This document shows, in pieces, positions 53,823 through 63,140 of a stretch of DNA of 64,000 nucleotides. A program made the translations under genes and the position numbers. Under the pieces are notes generated by a model. It had not been told where the DNA came from. It saw only the letters and a program-made list of their open reading frames with translations, and searched no databases. The stretch's first letter is position 1. Each line of letters opens with the position of its first letter. This DNA comes from Hymenobacter metallicola (GTDB taxonomy: Bacteria; Bacteroidota; Bacteroidia; Cytophagales; Hymenobacteraceae): contig NZ_SRMB01000001.1 in NCBI RefSeq assembly GCF_004745645.1, positions 496,001-560,000 on the forward strand, read 5' to 3'.

Positions 53823-54803
53823 ATGAACTCCTCCCCCCTGGAAATAGGCCTGTTTGCCAGCAGCGGGCTACTGTTATTTCTGTACTCCGTCAACCGCCTG
53901 GCCCTGGCGTTGCGGCAGGTAGCCGGCCCCCGGGTGCAGGACATCCTCCACCGCTTCACCCGCTCGGTGCCCCTGGCGATTCTCACCGGCACGGTCGTTA
54001 CCACCCTGCTCGATTCCTCTTCCGTGGTGATTATTCTGGCCATTGCCCTGGTCAGTGCCGGGGCCTTGCCGTTCCGCAACTCCCTGGGCGTGGTGCTGGG
54101 GGCTAACATCGGCACCACGATTTCCAGTCAGCTATTCGCCTTCGACCTGGGCCAGTACGCCGCCGTGGCCATGCTGCCGGGGCTGCTGCTCTTGTCGCTG
54201 AGTAAAAAACGCGGGGGGCGCACGGCGGGCCGGGCCCTGTTCTGCTTTGGCCTGCTGTTCTTCAGCCTGTTTCTGCTGGGCGAAGCGGCGGCTCCGCTCA
54301 AAGACTACCCCGGCGTGCAGGCCTGGCTGCTGCAGCTCGAAACGCCCCTGCGCGGGGCCGGGGCCGGGGCCCTGCTTACCCTGCTGATTCAGTCGTCGTC
54401 GGCCACGCTGGGCATGGCCATCAAGCTGGCCGACAAAGGGCTGCTGACCCTGCCGGCCGGCATAGCCGTAATGCTCGGGGCCGAGCTGGGCACCTGTTCC
54501 GATACGCTGCTGGCGACGCTGGGCCGGGGGCGCCCCGCCCTGAAAACCGGGCTGTTTCACCTGTTCTTCAACGTCCTGTCCATTGCCCTGGGCCTGCTGC
54601 TAATCGGGCCCTTCACCGCCCTGGTGCTGCACCTGGCCGACGGGACCCACGTGGCCCGGCAGCTGGCCCACGCCCACGTGCTGTTCAACGTGGGCGGCGT
54701 GCTGTTGTTTGCCCCCCTGCTGCCTTTGTGCCAGCGCCTGCTCGATGCCTGGCTGCCCGACGAGGGCCTGCCCGCAGCCGGGGCGCGGCCCCAGGTAGCC
54801 TAA
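53823..54803 (+). CDS. Na/Pi cotransporter-family membrane protein
   Basis: From ATG 53823 the protein has 326 residues and about 8 membrane helices in two related halves. Each half bears the family signature: SSSVVIILAIALV with GVVLGANIGTT, and QSSSATLGMAI with GIAVMLGAELGT. These match the Na+/Pi cotransporter repeat (PF02690-type). It could move phosphate or another anion with sodium at the inner membrane. It has no PhoU-like domain at its end, unlike many relatives. The start at 53823 is preferred over a TTG 39 bases upstream. Confidence 0.85.
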   Translation: MNSSPLEIGLFASSGLLLFLYSVNRLALALRQVAGPRVQDILHRFTRSVPLAILTGTVVTTLLDSSSVVIILAIALVSAGALPFRNSLGVVLGANIGTTISSQLFAFDLGQYAAVAMLPGLLLLSLSKKRGGRTAGRALFCFGLLFFSLFLLGEAAAPLKDYPGVQAWLLQLETPLRGAGAGALLTLLIQSSSATLGMAIKLADKGLLTLPAGIAVMLGAELGTCSDTLLATLGRGRPALKTGLFHLFFNVLSIALGLLLIGPFTALVLHLADGTHVARQLAHAHVLFNVGGVLLFAPLLPLCQRLLDAWLPDEGLPAAGARPQVA

Positions 54804-54953
54804 GGCTACGTGGGCAGGTAGGGGCCGTGGCGCCGGGCCCGCCGCCGCCCTGGGTCTGCGGGGTAGTACTTGCTGTAATGGTTTGATAATAAGGATAGTG
54901 GGTTGGGGTATTGCATCTTTGCGCCGGTCGTCTACCCACTTGTCGCAACCACT

Positions 54954-55304
54954 ATGCGTATTTTTCTTGGGGTCCTTCTCGTCGTGCTGGGGCCCACGGG
55001 TCTGGTGTCGCAGGCGCAATCTGCTCAGCCGTATCCACCCCTGACGGGACAGGTTGAAAACGCGGCTCATCACCCCCTGGCGGGCGTGAGCGTCCTGGTG
55101 ACGGGCACCGCCATCAGCACCACCACGAATGCGGAGGGGACGTTTTTACTGCCTCTCGCGGGGCCCGGTACCTACACCCTGCGGTTTGATTACCCGGCCC
55201 ACCTGCTGACGGATGTCGTGGTGACGGATACCACGCGCCTGCCGCTGCGGGTAAGGCTGTTTTCGACCCGCCCGCCGGCGCATCCGCGGCGGACCAGGCA
55301 CTAG
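54954..55304 (+). CDS. Small secreted carboxypeptidase-regulatory-like domain protein
   Basis: The protein has 116 residues, with a signal peptide ending SQAQS (about residue 23) and one beta-sandwich of the carboxypeptidase-D regulatory/CnaB-like kind: LTGQVENAAHHPLAGVSVLV, TNAEGTFLLPLAGPGTYTLRFDYPAHL. A short basic tail follows. Such domains usually sit at the front of TonB receptors; here it stands alone. A CATCTTTG element shortly upstream resembles the -7 box. The role is unknown; it could be a free adaptor or a leftover domain. Confidence 0.75.
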   Translation: MRIFLGVLLVVLGPTGLVSQAQSAQPYPPLTGQVENAAHHPLAGVSVLVTGTAISTTTNAEGTFLLPLAGPGTYTLRFDYPAHLLTDVVVTDTTRLPLRVRLFSTRPPAHPRRTRH

Positions 55305-55399
55305 TCCGGGGTGGGGGCTACGCAGGAGGCCGGGCAAGAGGGAGCGGCAGCAAAAAACTCCGACCTTTGTGGTTCTTCATTTCCTTAGCTCCCCGCCTT

Positions 55400-56587
55400 A
55401 TGTCTGAAAACCGCCGCGACGCCACCTTCTTTATGACCGCCACCACCCAGTTTGGCCTGGAAGAAGTTTTGGCCCAGGAGCTGCGGGACCTGGGCGCCAA
55501 AATCGAGAAGGTGGGGCAGCGGGCCATTGAGTTTACCGGTACCAAGCAGCTGCTCTACGAGGCCAACCTCTGGTGCCGCACCGCCGTGCGCATCCTCAAG
55601 CCCTTCGCCGGCTTCTACGCCCGCGACGAAAAGGCCCTCTACCGCGAAGTCGGCCGCATCGACTGGCAGAACTACATCCGCCCCGACCAGACCTTCGCCA
55701 TTACGGCCGTGGTCAACAAGTCCACGTTTGAGCACTCCCTGTATGTGGCCCAGCTCACCAAGGATGCCATTGTCGACCAGTTTCGCAACCGCACCGGCTC
55801 GCGGCCCAGCGTGGACGTCAAGAACCCTGACATCCGCCTGCACCTGCACATGATTGAAAATGACGTCGTGCTCAGCCTCGACGCCTCCGGCGACTCCCTG
55901 CACCGCCGCGGCTACCGCCAGCAAACCAACGTGGCCCCCTTGAACGAGGCCCTGGCCGCCGGCATCATTCTGCTCACGGGCTGGGACGGGAAGAAGCCGT
56001 TTATTGACCCCATGTGCGGCTCGGGCACCTTGCTCACCGAGGCCGCCCTGATTGCCCAGCGCATTGCCCCGGGCTTGTATCACCAGGGCAAGTTTAGCTT
56101 CCAGAACTGGGCCGACTTCGACCAGCAGCTCTGGGATTCGGTGGTGATGGACGCCCGCAGTGCCCGCCTCGACGAGCCCCAGGCCTACCTTGCCGGCTCC
56201 GACCTGTCGCGGGAGTACATCGAGCTGGCCCGGGAAAACGTGGCCGCCGCCGACCTGGAGGACTTTATCCGCCTGGGGGTGCGCGACGTGAAAGACGCCC
56301 AGGCTCCGAAGAACGAGCCGGCCGGCATCGTGGTATCCAACCCGCCTTACGGGGAGCGAATCGGGGAGGAGGCCCAGATGGAAGCGCTGTATAAAACCAT
56401 CGGTGACACGCTCAAAACCAGCTTCCAGGGCTACGACGCGTACTTGTTTACCGGCAACCTCGAAGCCGCCAAGCGCGTGGGCCTGAAAGCTTCCCGCCGC
56501 ATTCCGCTCTTCAACGGGCCCATCGACTGCCGCCTCTTGAAGTACGAACTGTATCAGGGCACCCGCAAAACGGCCCGTCCGGAGTAG
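55400..56587 (+). CDS. THUMP-domain class I RNA methyltransferase (RlmL-like)
   Basis: From ATG 55400 the protein has 395 residues. The THUMP RNA-binding domain covers about residues 1-165 (ATTQFGLEEVLAQELRDLGAKI), then a Rossmann methyltransferase with DPMCGSGTLLTEAALIA, GSDLSREYIELARENV and the catalytic NPPYGER at 314-320. The family methylates N2 of guanosines in 23S rRNA; the exact target cannot be fixed from sequence. A GC hairpin follows its stop. Confidence 0.92.
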   Translation: MSENRRDATFFMTATTQFGLEEVLAQELRDLGAKIEKVGQRAIEFTGTKQLLYEANLWCRTAVRILKPFAGFYARDEKALYREVGRIDWQNYIRPDQTFAITAVVNKSTFEHSLYVAQLTKDAIVDQFRNRTGSRPSVDVKNPDIRLHLHMIENDVVLSLDASGDSLHRRGYRQQTNVAPLNEALAAGIILLTGWDGKKPFIDPMCGSGTLLTEAALIAQRIAPGLYHQGKFSFQNWADFDQQLWDSVVMDARSARLDEPQAYLAGSDLSREYIELARENVAAADLEDFIRLGVRDVKDAQAPKNEPAGIVVSNPPYGERIGEEAQMEALYKTIGDTLKTSFQGYDAYLFTGNLEAAKRVGLKASRRIPLFNGPIDCRLLKYELYQGTRKTARPE

Positions 56588-56608
56588 CCAGCGCCCGGAT
56601 TTTCGCGT

Positions 56609-56643
56609 AGCGCCCCGTCGGCCCCCGTGGTCGGCGGGGCGCT
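56609..56643 (+). terminator. GC-rich hairpin after the methyltransferase gene
   Basis: AGCGCCCCG at 56609-56617 pairs with 56635-56643, and pairing extends inward with one wobble around a CCCCCGTGG loop. No T tract. Confidence 0.5.
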
Positions 56644-56781
56644 GCCAGTTTCGCGCCCCGCCCCGCCGCGACTGTTCTGCCCGCGGGGTGAATTAGTTGC
56701 GTCATTTATTGCTAGTATTGTGCAAGGTCCTGCCGCGCTGCGGGCCTCCTTTGCCGGCTCTTGCTCTCTCTAATTCCCACC

Positions 56782-58665
56782 ATGAAGAAAACCATGCTCC
56801 GCCTGCTGCTGGCGGCTTCTCTACTGCCGCTGGCGGCCTCAGCCCAGTCTATTACCCGCGTGAACCCGACGAACTGGTGGGTGGGTATGAAAAACGGCAG
56901 CGTGCAGCTGCTCGTCTACGGCCCCCAGGCCGGCACGCTGAGCTATACAGTTAACTATCCGGGGGTGAAGCTGGTGAAAGCCAGCACGGTCGAAAATCCC
57001 AACTACGCCTTTCTGGACCTGACTATTGCGGCCACGGCCAAACCCGGCACTGTGAGTATTGTTGGCAAAAAAGGCACCCAGACTGTAACCCAGAAATGGG
57101 AGCTGCTGGCCCGCGACAACACCGTGAAAGCTCAGGGCGTGACCCAGGCCGACCTGATTTACCTGGCCATGCCCGACCGGTTTGCCAACGGGGACCCCAG
57201 CAACGACAAGTTTGCCGACCTAGCCGACCCGAATATGGACCGGGCCAACCCCTTCTTCCGCCACGGCGGCGACTTGCAGGGGGCCGCCCAGCGCATTGGC
57301 TACCTCAAGGACTTGGGTATGACGGCCGTGTGGTTTACGCCCGTGCTGGAAAACGACCAGCCCCTGACCAACGAGGGCGGCACCATGCGCGCGGCCTACC
57401 ACGGCTACGGCTTCACCGACCACTACACCGTCGACCGGCGCCTGGGCGGCAACGCGGCCTACAAGGCCTACGTGCGCCAGGCCCACGCCGCGGGCCTGAA
57501 AGTGGTGCAGGATGCGGTGTACAACCACGTGGGCATCAACCACTGGTTTGTCAAGGACTTGCCGATGAAAAGCTGGCTCCACCAGTGGCCCACCTACACC
57601 AACACCAGCTACCGGCAGCAGCCCATTACCGACCCCCACGCCGCCCAGATTGACCGCCGCGTAACTCTGGACGGCTGGTTTGTGCCCTTCCTGCCCGACC
57701 TCAATCAGCAGAATCCTTACGTGGCCAACTTCCTGATTCAGCACGCCATCTGGTCGGTGGAAACGTTTGGCGTAGATGCCTGGCGTATTGATACCTACAT
57801 GTACAACGACCAGCCCTTCATGAACCGCTGCAACGCGGCCTTGCTCACGGAGTATCCCAAGATTCACATCTTCGGCGAGTCGTCCGTGACCAGCATTGTG
57901 GACCAGGCCTACTACGTCAAGAACAAGATTGACTTCCCCTTCAAATCCAACCAACCCGGCGGCCTCGACTTTGTGGTGGAAGGCGCCATGCTGGCCGGCC
58001 TGAAGGAAGTGGGCACCCCGGCCGCCACGGGCTGGGACAACGGCCCCCAGCGTCTCTACCAGGCCCTGGCCCAGGATGCCGTGTACCAGGACCCCACCAA
58101 GCTGGTGACCTTCATCGACAACCACGACCACAACCGGTTTTTGTCGGAAGTAGGGGAGGACTTTGACCGGTACAAAATCGGCCTGACCTGGCTGCTGACT
58201 ACCCGCGGGATTCCCAGCCTGTATTACGGCACCGAAATCCTGATGAAGAACTTCAAGGACCCCACCGACGCCGAGGTGCGCAAGGACTTCCCCGGCGGCT
58301 GGCCCGGCGACAAGGAGAATAAGTTTACCGCCGCCGGCCGCAGCCAGAAGGAAAACGAGGCCTTCAACTTTGTGCGCACCCTGGCTACCTACCGCCGTAC
58401 CCACCCCGCCCTGCACTCGGGCAAGCTGATGCAATATCTGCCCGAAAATGGCCTCTACGTGTACTTCCGCTACGATGCCTCGGGTACCGTGATGGTGGCG
58501 ACTAACACCACCGATAAGGCGGCAGCCCTGCCCACGGCCCGTTTTGCGGAGCGGATGAGCGGCTTTAACAAAGCCCGCAACGTACTCAATGGCGAAACCT
58601 TGAGCAGCTTGGCAACCCTGCAACTGCCGGCCAAAACGGCGGTGGTGCTGGAGCTGATGAAGTAA
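56782..58665 (+). CDS. GH13 alpha-amylase family enzyme (neopullulanase/SusA-like), secreted
   Basis: From ATG 56782 the protein has 627 residues with a signal peptide ending ASAQS (about residue 22). Residues of about 25-115 are an N-terminal beta-sandwich typical of cyclomaltodextrinase/neopullulanase. The barrel has region I DAVYNHVG, region II GVDAWRIDTY with the nucleophile aspartate 337, region III FGESS with the acid/base glutamate 366, and region IV IDNHD with aspartate 449. It cleaves alpha-1,4 (and possibly alpha-1,6) bonds of starch or maltodextrins in the periplasm. No SusC/SusD pair is beside it. A strong terminator follows. Confidence 0.93.
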   Translation: MKKTMLRLLLAASLLPLAASAQSITRVNPTNWWVGMKNGSVQLLVYGPQAGTLSYTVNYPGVKLVKASTVENPNYAFLDLTIAATAKPGTVSIVGKKGTQTVTQKWELLARDNTVKAQGVTQADLIYLAMPDRFANGDPSNDKFADLADPNMDRANPFFRHGGDLQGAAQRIGYLKDLGMTAVWFTPVLENDQPLTNEGGTMRAAYHGYGFTDHYTVDRRLGGNAAYKAYVRQAHAAGLKVVQDAVYNHVGINHWFVKDLPMKSWLHQWPTYTNTSYRQQPITDPHAAQIDRRVTLDGWFVPFLPDLNQQNPYVANFLIQHAIWSVETFGVDAWRIDTYMYNDQPFMNRCNAALLTEYPKIHIFGESSVTSIVDQAYYVKNKIDFPFKSNQPGGLDFVVEGAMLAGLKEVGTPAATGWDNGPQRLYQALAQDAVYQDPTKLVTFIDNHDHNRFLSEVGEDFDRYKIGLTWLLTTRGIPSLYYGTEILMKNFKDPTDAEVRKDFPGGWPGDKENKFTAAGRSQKENEAFNFVRTLATYRRTHPALHSGKLMQYLPENGLYVYFRYDASGTVMVATNTTDKAAALPTARFAERMSGFNKARNVLNGETLSSLATLQLPAKTAVVLELMK

Positions 58666-58689
58666 GCCGGCTACTCTCGTTCCGCACAG

Positions 58690-58726
58690 AAAGCCCCGCC
58701 TGCTACCCAAAGAGGCGGGGCTTTTT
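58690..58726 (+). terminator. Terminator after the GH13 gene
   Basis: AAAGCCCCGCCT at 58690-58701 pairs perfectly with 58713-58724, followed by more T. Confidence 0.85.
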
Positions 58727-58783
58727 GTGCGTTGGGAGCTGCTGCATGTAATTACCTTGGGCCGTAAATCTACCAAAAGCCAG

Positions 58784-59404
58784 ATGCTGAAAATCCTATA
58801 TATCGTCGGGGGGCTGGTCGTGGCGGCGGTAGGTGGTCTGCTGCTGTATTCTCTGGGGCAGCGGGCCGTGGCCTACGAACTGAAGCTGACCGTGCTGGAC
58901 GCTCAGGGACAGCCGCTGCCCCCGCAGCGGCTGCTGCTCTGGGACCGGAGCAGCGGGCAGCACGAGTTTCGCCTCGACCAAGCCGGGCAGTTTACCCGCG
59001 AGCTGTCGGAGTCGTTTGGCTCCAGCGCCGTGGGGCCGCTTCGGCCGGAGTCCTTCGGGGTGCGGCTGGCGTTTCCCGACCTAGCCCCGCTTTACTACTG
59101 GTTTGCCGTCCGAGGTAGCGGCCCGCTCCCGTCCTACGAGGTGTATAACGACTACTACAGCTACGGCACCACCCAGTGGGTCGGTGACTTCGACGCCAAG
59201 GGCTTCGTCCGCCGCCAGACGAAGCCCGCTGCCCAAGGCGTGGTAGCGGCGGCCGTGCCGCCCCGGGGTGGGCGGGTGCCGCGCTGGCAGGCCACCGCTA
59301 CGCTGCAACGAGCCGGCAAAACTCCTGATGGCCGCCGTAAGTACACGCTCGACCTGACCCTACGGCAAAGCGGAGTAGAAATAGTGGAAGCGCTAAGTCG
59401 CTGA
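58784..59404 (+). CDS. Membrane-anchored protein of unknown function
   Basis: From ATG 58784 the product has 206 residues. One N-terminal membrane helix (LYIVGGLVVAAVGGLLLYSL) is followed by a soluble beta-rich region with ELKLTVLDAQGQPLPPQRLLLWD, like a carboxypeptidase-regulatory strand pattern, then a tyrosine-rich stretch (SYEVYNDYYSYGTTQW) and a basic C-terminus. I do not recognise a family. It is not obviously tied to the amylase before it, from which a terminator separates it. Confidence 0.6.
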   Translation: MLKILYIVGGLVVAAVGGLLLYSLGQRAVAYELKLTVLDAQGQPLPPQRLLLWDRSSGQHEFRLDQAGQFTRELSESFGSSAVGPLRPESFGVRLAFPDLAPLYYWFAVRGSGPLPSYEVYNDYYSYGTTQWVGDFDAKGFVRRQTKPAAQGVVAAAVPPRGGRVPRWQATATLQRAGKTPDGRRKYTLDLTLRQSGVEIVEALSR

Positions 59405-59703
59405 TTGGGAAGCCTCGCAGGCTTTTCGCAGCTCCGGCCGGCGGCGCATTGTTGGCAAGTATGCATCCTGGTGCTGGCGGCGCTACTGGGCACCCTGGCG
59501 GCAGATTTCGAGTGGGTAGTAGGCGGGCCGGCGCGAAAAGGTGCATCGAAAAGCCGGAGAAAGTGGCTAACAAGCCGTTCCCAAGCTCTGCGGTAACCCT
59601 GCGGCCGGGGCAGGCCAGGATTGTGCGTAGCTCGTGCACTATTTCCCCGTGGCCGTGGTTTATTTACGTCTGTCAAGTCCTGGTTTAGCCGTATTTTTAC
59701 CGA

Positions 59704-61938
59704 ATGTTATTTGCCCCCGAACCCCTCGCGCCCACGCTGGCTTCCGCCCGGCGCGTCCTGAAGCAGTATTACGGTTACGATACCTTCCGGCCCATGCAGG
59801 AAAGTATCATTACCAACATCATGAGCGGCAAGGATACCGTGGTGCTCATGCCCACCGGGGGCGGCAAATCGGTGTGCTTTCAGGTGCCGGCCGTGGTGCA
59901 GGAGGGCGTGTGCGTGGTCGTGTCTCCGCTCATAGCCCTGATGAAGGACCAGGTCGAGGCCCTCAAGGCCAACGGCATTCCAGCCGAGTACATCAACAGC
60001 AGCGTGGGCCAGAGCGAGCAAACCAGCATTGCTTCCGACTGCCTCAACGGCTACCTCAAGCTGCTCTACGTGAGCCCGGAAAAACTCGTCTCCCCGGGCT
60101 TTATCCAGTTTCTGCAGCGCCTGCGTATCAGCATGTTCGCCATCGACGAGGCCCACTGCATCTCGTCCTGGGGCCACGATTTCCGGCCCGAGTACACCCA
60201 GCTCAAGCTGCTGCGGGAGCATTTTCCGCGGGTGCCCATTATTGCCCTCACCGCCACCGCCGACCGCCTCACCCAGCGCGACATCCAGCAGCAGCTGCGC
60301 ATGCACGAGCCCCAGGTGTTCCTCTCGAGCTTCGACCGGCCCAACCTCAACCTGATAGTGCGGCCCGGCCAGAACCGGGTGGGTAGCATTGTGGAGTTCG
60401 TAACCGGCCGGCCCACGGAGGCGGGCATCGTGTACTGCCTCTCGCGCAAGCAGTGCGAAACTTTGGCCCAGAAGCTTAAGGAGAAGGGCGTGCGCGCCGG
60501 CCACTACCACGCCGGCATGACGCCCAACCAGCGCGGGGCCGTGCAGGAAGCCTTCCTGCGCGACGATTTGCAGGTCATTGTGGCCACCATTGCCTTCGGC
60601 ATGGGCATCGACAAGAGCAACGTGCGCTGGGTCATTCACTACAACCTGCCCAAGAACATCGAGGGCTACTACCAGGAAATCGGGCGGGCCGGCCGCGACG
60701 GGGCCCCGGCTACGGCCGTGCTCTTCTACAGCTACGCCGACGTGATGAGCCTGCGCGACATGCTCACCAAGGATACCGATCCGCGCCTGTCCCAGCTTAG
60801 TCTGGCCAAGCTGGAGCGCATGCAGCAGTTTGCCGAAGCGGCCAGCTGCCGCCGCAAAATCCTGCTCAACTACTTCGGCGAAACCCTGGCTACCGACTGC
60901 GGCAACTGCGACATCTGCCGCAACCCCCCCACCACTTTCGATGGCACGGAGCTGGCCCAGAAAGCCTTATCGGCCGTGGTGCGCATGCGCGAGCGGGCCT
61001 CTATCGGGCTGCTGATTGACGTGCTGCGGGGCATGCGCAACCAGGCCATCCTGCAGGGCGGCTACGACCAAATCAAAACCTACGGCGCGGGCCGCGACCT
61101 GCCCTATCTGGACTGGTACAGCTACATCCACCAGATGCTCAACGACGGCCTGCTCTACATTGCCTACGAAGAGGGCTATGCGCTGAAAATCACGGAGCTG
61201 GGCAAGCAGGTGCTGCAGGGCCAGCGCCAGCTGCCGATGAAGAAATTCCAGCCTGCCGAAAAAGCCGAAAAGCAGGCCAAGGGCAAAAAGGCTGCCCGCG
61301 AAACCGCGGCGCCCACCGATGCCACGACTCAGCTTTTCGACCGGCTGCGGCAGCTGCGCAAGCGCATTGCCGACGAGCAGAACGTGCCCCCGTACGTTAT
61401 CTTCACCGATACCACGCTCCAGGAAATGGCGGCCGAGCGGCCCGTGTCGCGCACGGCCATGCTGGCTATTGGCGGCGTGGGTATGAAGAAGTTTGAGAAC
61501 TACGGGGAGGTCTTTATCAAAGCTATTCTGGAGCACGGGGGCGCCCCGAATCCTTCGGATACCACCGATGACGACGAGGATGAGGATTTGCTTAGCACCG
61601 GGCGCAAGCCCGCCCGCCGCACCCGCGAAGCCGGCGACACCCACGAAAACACCCTGCAGCTCCACCGCGCGGGCCTGAGCGTGGAGGCCATTGCCGAGCG
61701 CCGCAGCCTGAGCCCGAGCACCATTCGGGCCCACATCGAAACCCTCTACGCCAAGGGCCAGCCCATCCGCCTGGAGGAGTTTCTGACCATGGACGAATTC
61801 GCCAAGATCCAGACCGCCATCGGCCAGCTCGGCGGCGACCCGCCCCTGCGCGACCTGTTCGACCACTTGCGGGAGCAGTACGACTACTTTAAGCTCCGCC
61901 TGGCCGTGATGTACCAAAAGCGTCTGCGAGGAAAGTAG
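59704..61938 (+). CDS. recQ: ATP-dependent DNA helicase RecQ
   Basis: This is a 744-residue superfamily 2 helicase: Walker A in LMPTGGGKS near residue 50, DEAH at 148-151, and motif VI QEIGRAGRDG. The RQC zinc site follows (CRRKILLNYFGE, DCGNCDIC), then a winged helix, and an HRDC-like domain at about residues 535-610 (LFDRLRQLRKRIADEQNVPPYVIF). A C-terminal helix-turn-helix extension lies at about 650-744 (HRAGLSVEAIAERRSLSPSTIRAHIE). RecQ unwinds forked and recombining DNA. The C-terminal extension resembles the helix-turn-helix found on many Bacteroidota and Firmicute RecQ proteins. It is monocistronic. Confidence 0.95.
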   Translation: MLFAPEPLAPTLASARRVLKQYYGYDTFRPMQESIITNIMSGKDTVVLMPTGGGKSVCFQVPAVVQEGVCVVVSPLIALMKDQVEALKANGIPAEYINSSVGQSEQTSIASDCLNGYLKLLYVSPEKLVSPGFIQFLQRLRISMFAIDEAHCISSWGHDFRPEYTQLKLLREHFPRVPIIALTATADRLTQRDIQQQLRMHEPQVFLSSFDRPNLNLIVRPGQNRVGSIVEFVTGRPTEAGIVYCLSRKQCETLAQKLKEKGVRAGHYHAGMTPNQRGAVQEAFLRDDLQVIVATIAFGMGIDKSNVRWVIHYNLPKNIEGYYQEIGRAGRDGAPATAVLFYSYADVMSLRDMLTKDTDPRLSQLSLAKLERMQQFAEAASCRRKILLNYFGETLATDCGNCDICRNPPTTFDGTELAQKALSAVVRMRERASIGLLIDVLRGMRNQAILQGGYDQIKTYGAGRDLPYLDWYSYIHQMLNDGLLYIAYEEGYALKITELGKQVLQGQRQLPMKKFQPAEKAEKQAKGKKAARETAAPTDATTQLFDRLRQLRKRIADEQNVPPYVIFTDTTLQEMAAERPVSRTAMLAIGGVGMKKFENYGEVFIKAILEHGGAPNPSDTTDDDEDEDLLSTGRKPARRTREAGDTHENTLQLHRAGLSVEAIAERRSLSPSTIRAHIETLYAKGQPIRLEEFLTMDEFAKIQTAIGQLGGDPPLRDLFDHLREQYDYFKLRLAVMYQKRLRGK

Positions 61939-62057
61939 GGTAGACGGTGAGTTAGTGAACGGATGAGTTGACGTTCTTCCGTCCTTGCAAGCAGCGCGAG
62001 GCAATTCATCCGCTGCGTCCCACGATTTATCCTTCATATGCTAGCCTTTTTTGCGCT

Positions 62058-62217
62058 GTCATGGCGAGCAAAGCGCAGCCATCCGTCCTCGGCGCAGGTA
62101 GTCACGCCACTTACCCAGAAAGCCCCTTACTCCATGTCGTAGTAAGGGGCTTTTCAGTGAAGGAAGCTTAGCACTTCGCCGAGGACGGATGGCTTCCTCG
62201 TTCCTCCTCGCAAGGAC
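62058..62217. repeat. 160-bp nested palindromic (REP/MITE-like) element with internal terminator
   Basis: The outer arms start GTCATGGCGAGC and end with its imperfect complement CTCGCAAGGAC. Within them the 17-base GCCATCCGTCCTCGGCG at 62078-62094 is the exact reverse complement of 62177-62193. A second hairpin AAAGCCCCTTACT at 62119-62131 with 62141-62153, ended by TTTT, is nested inside. It resembles the intergenic GTCATTGCGAGC-type repeats that I recall as common in Hymenobacter and related genomes, but copies elsewhere cannot be seen here. Confidence 0.7.
62119..62154. terminator. Hairpin terminator inside the palindromic element
   Basis: A 13-bp stem (AAAGCCCCTTACT and its complement) around a nine-base loop, followed by TTTT. 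It is the likely terminator for recQ. Confidence 0.75.
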
Positions 62218-62353
62218 AAGGAGGGCGGCTCCTTAGAAGCAGGCTTTACGACTGTATTTTGCGAGGTAAAAGGTCTGGGAAAATACTTGGCTGGCGGCAC
62301 CCTAAGAATATGCCAGCCGCGTTATATTGCCTTCGCGCTTTGCCCGCCTCTGT

Positions 62354-63055
62354 ATGTCTTCCTCCTTATCTGTTCCGCGCCTGCTGCACTGGCTGGCTGG
62401 CGCTCTGGTTGCTGCGTTTCTGCTCCTGATGGTCAGCAAAGTGTGGCCGTACCGGAACCTGGAGCCGGGCATTCACTTTCTAACAACCAAATCGGAGGCT
62501 ACCAACGCCAGCGGCCTGTTTCGCTTCGGATTCTACGTGCACATTACCAGTAGCTTGTGGGTATTGGCGGCCGGACTGGTGCAGTTCTTTCCCCGCTGGT
62601 TTCGGGGCCGGGTGGCCTGGCACCACCGCCTGGGTAAGCTCTATATTATTTCCGTTCTGGCCCTGGCCGCACCCTCCGGACTGATCCTGGCCGGATATGC
62701 GAACGGCGGGCTGGTGGCCAAGGCCGGTTTTGGGTTGCAATGCCTGGTGTGGTGGCTCAGTACCTGGCAGGCATACCGCTTGGCCCGGCAGCACCGCTGG
62801 GAGCTTCACACCGAATGGATGCTGCGCAGCTTCGCCGTGACGCTGGCGGCTCTGAGTCTGCGCTCGGAAAGCTACCTGCTGTATTACGTCTTTGGCACCA
62901 AGCCCATTGAAACCTACCTGACGGTTACCTGGCTCTCGTGGACGGGCAACCTGGTGCTGGCCGAAGTGCTGATTCAGGCTGGGGCCGCGCGGCGACTGTT
63001 ACGGCAGGCGCAGGTATTTAAAGCCTCGGCGTCCGTGCCACCAGTAGTTGCCTAG
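62354..63055 (+). CDS. DUF2306 membrane protein
   Basis: From ATG 62354 the protein has 233 residues and about six membrane helices: LLHWLAGALVAAFLLLMV, then HITSSLWVLAAGLVQF, then LYIISVLALAAPSGLILAGYA, FGLQCLVWWLSTW, and others. The pattern HRLGKLY after helix 3 and HTEWMLRSFAVT are typical of DUF2306. The function is unknown; a conserved histidine pair might bind a cofactor. It may be cotranscribed with the secreted-protein gene after it (85-base gap). Confidence 0.8.
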   Translation: MSSSLSVPRLLHWLAGALVAAFLLLMVSKVWPYRNLEPGIHFLTTKSEATNASGLFRFGFYVHITSSLWVLAAGLVQFFPRWFRGRVAWHHRLGKLYIISVLALAAPSGLILAGYANGGLVAKAGFGLQCLVWWLSTWQAYRLARQHRWELHTEWMLRSFAVTLAALSLRSESYLLYYVFGTKPIETYLTVTWLSWTGNLVLAEVLIQAGAARRLLRQAQVFKASASVPPVVA

Positions 63056-63140
63056 TGCCGATACCAAGCACCGGCCTCGTCTAGTACAACTTTGCCCAAC
63101 CGTGGTCCTGGCCTCTTTCTGCTGTGTTTCCTTTCTGCCT

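Larger units (their letters stand above)
61939..62353. other. Intergenic region carrying a nested palindromic element
   Basis: After recQ comes a GT-rich segment (GGTGAGTTAGTGAACGG), then the 160-bp element at 62058-62217, then a short A+T-richer stretch before the DUF2306 gene. No gene is present. Confidence 0.6.

Noticed and set aside
59405..59688. Short plus-strand frames before recQ
   Set aside because: Basic, low-complexity and overlapping each other, with no motif; this is most likely the recQ leader.
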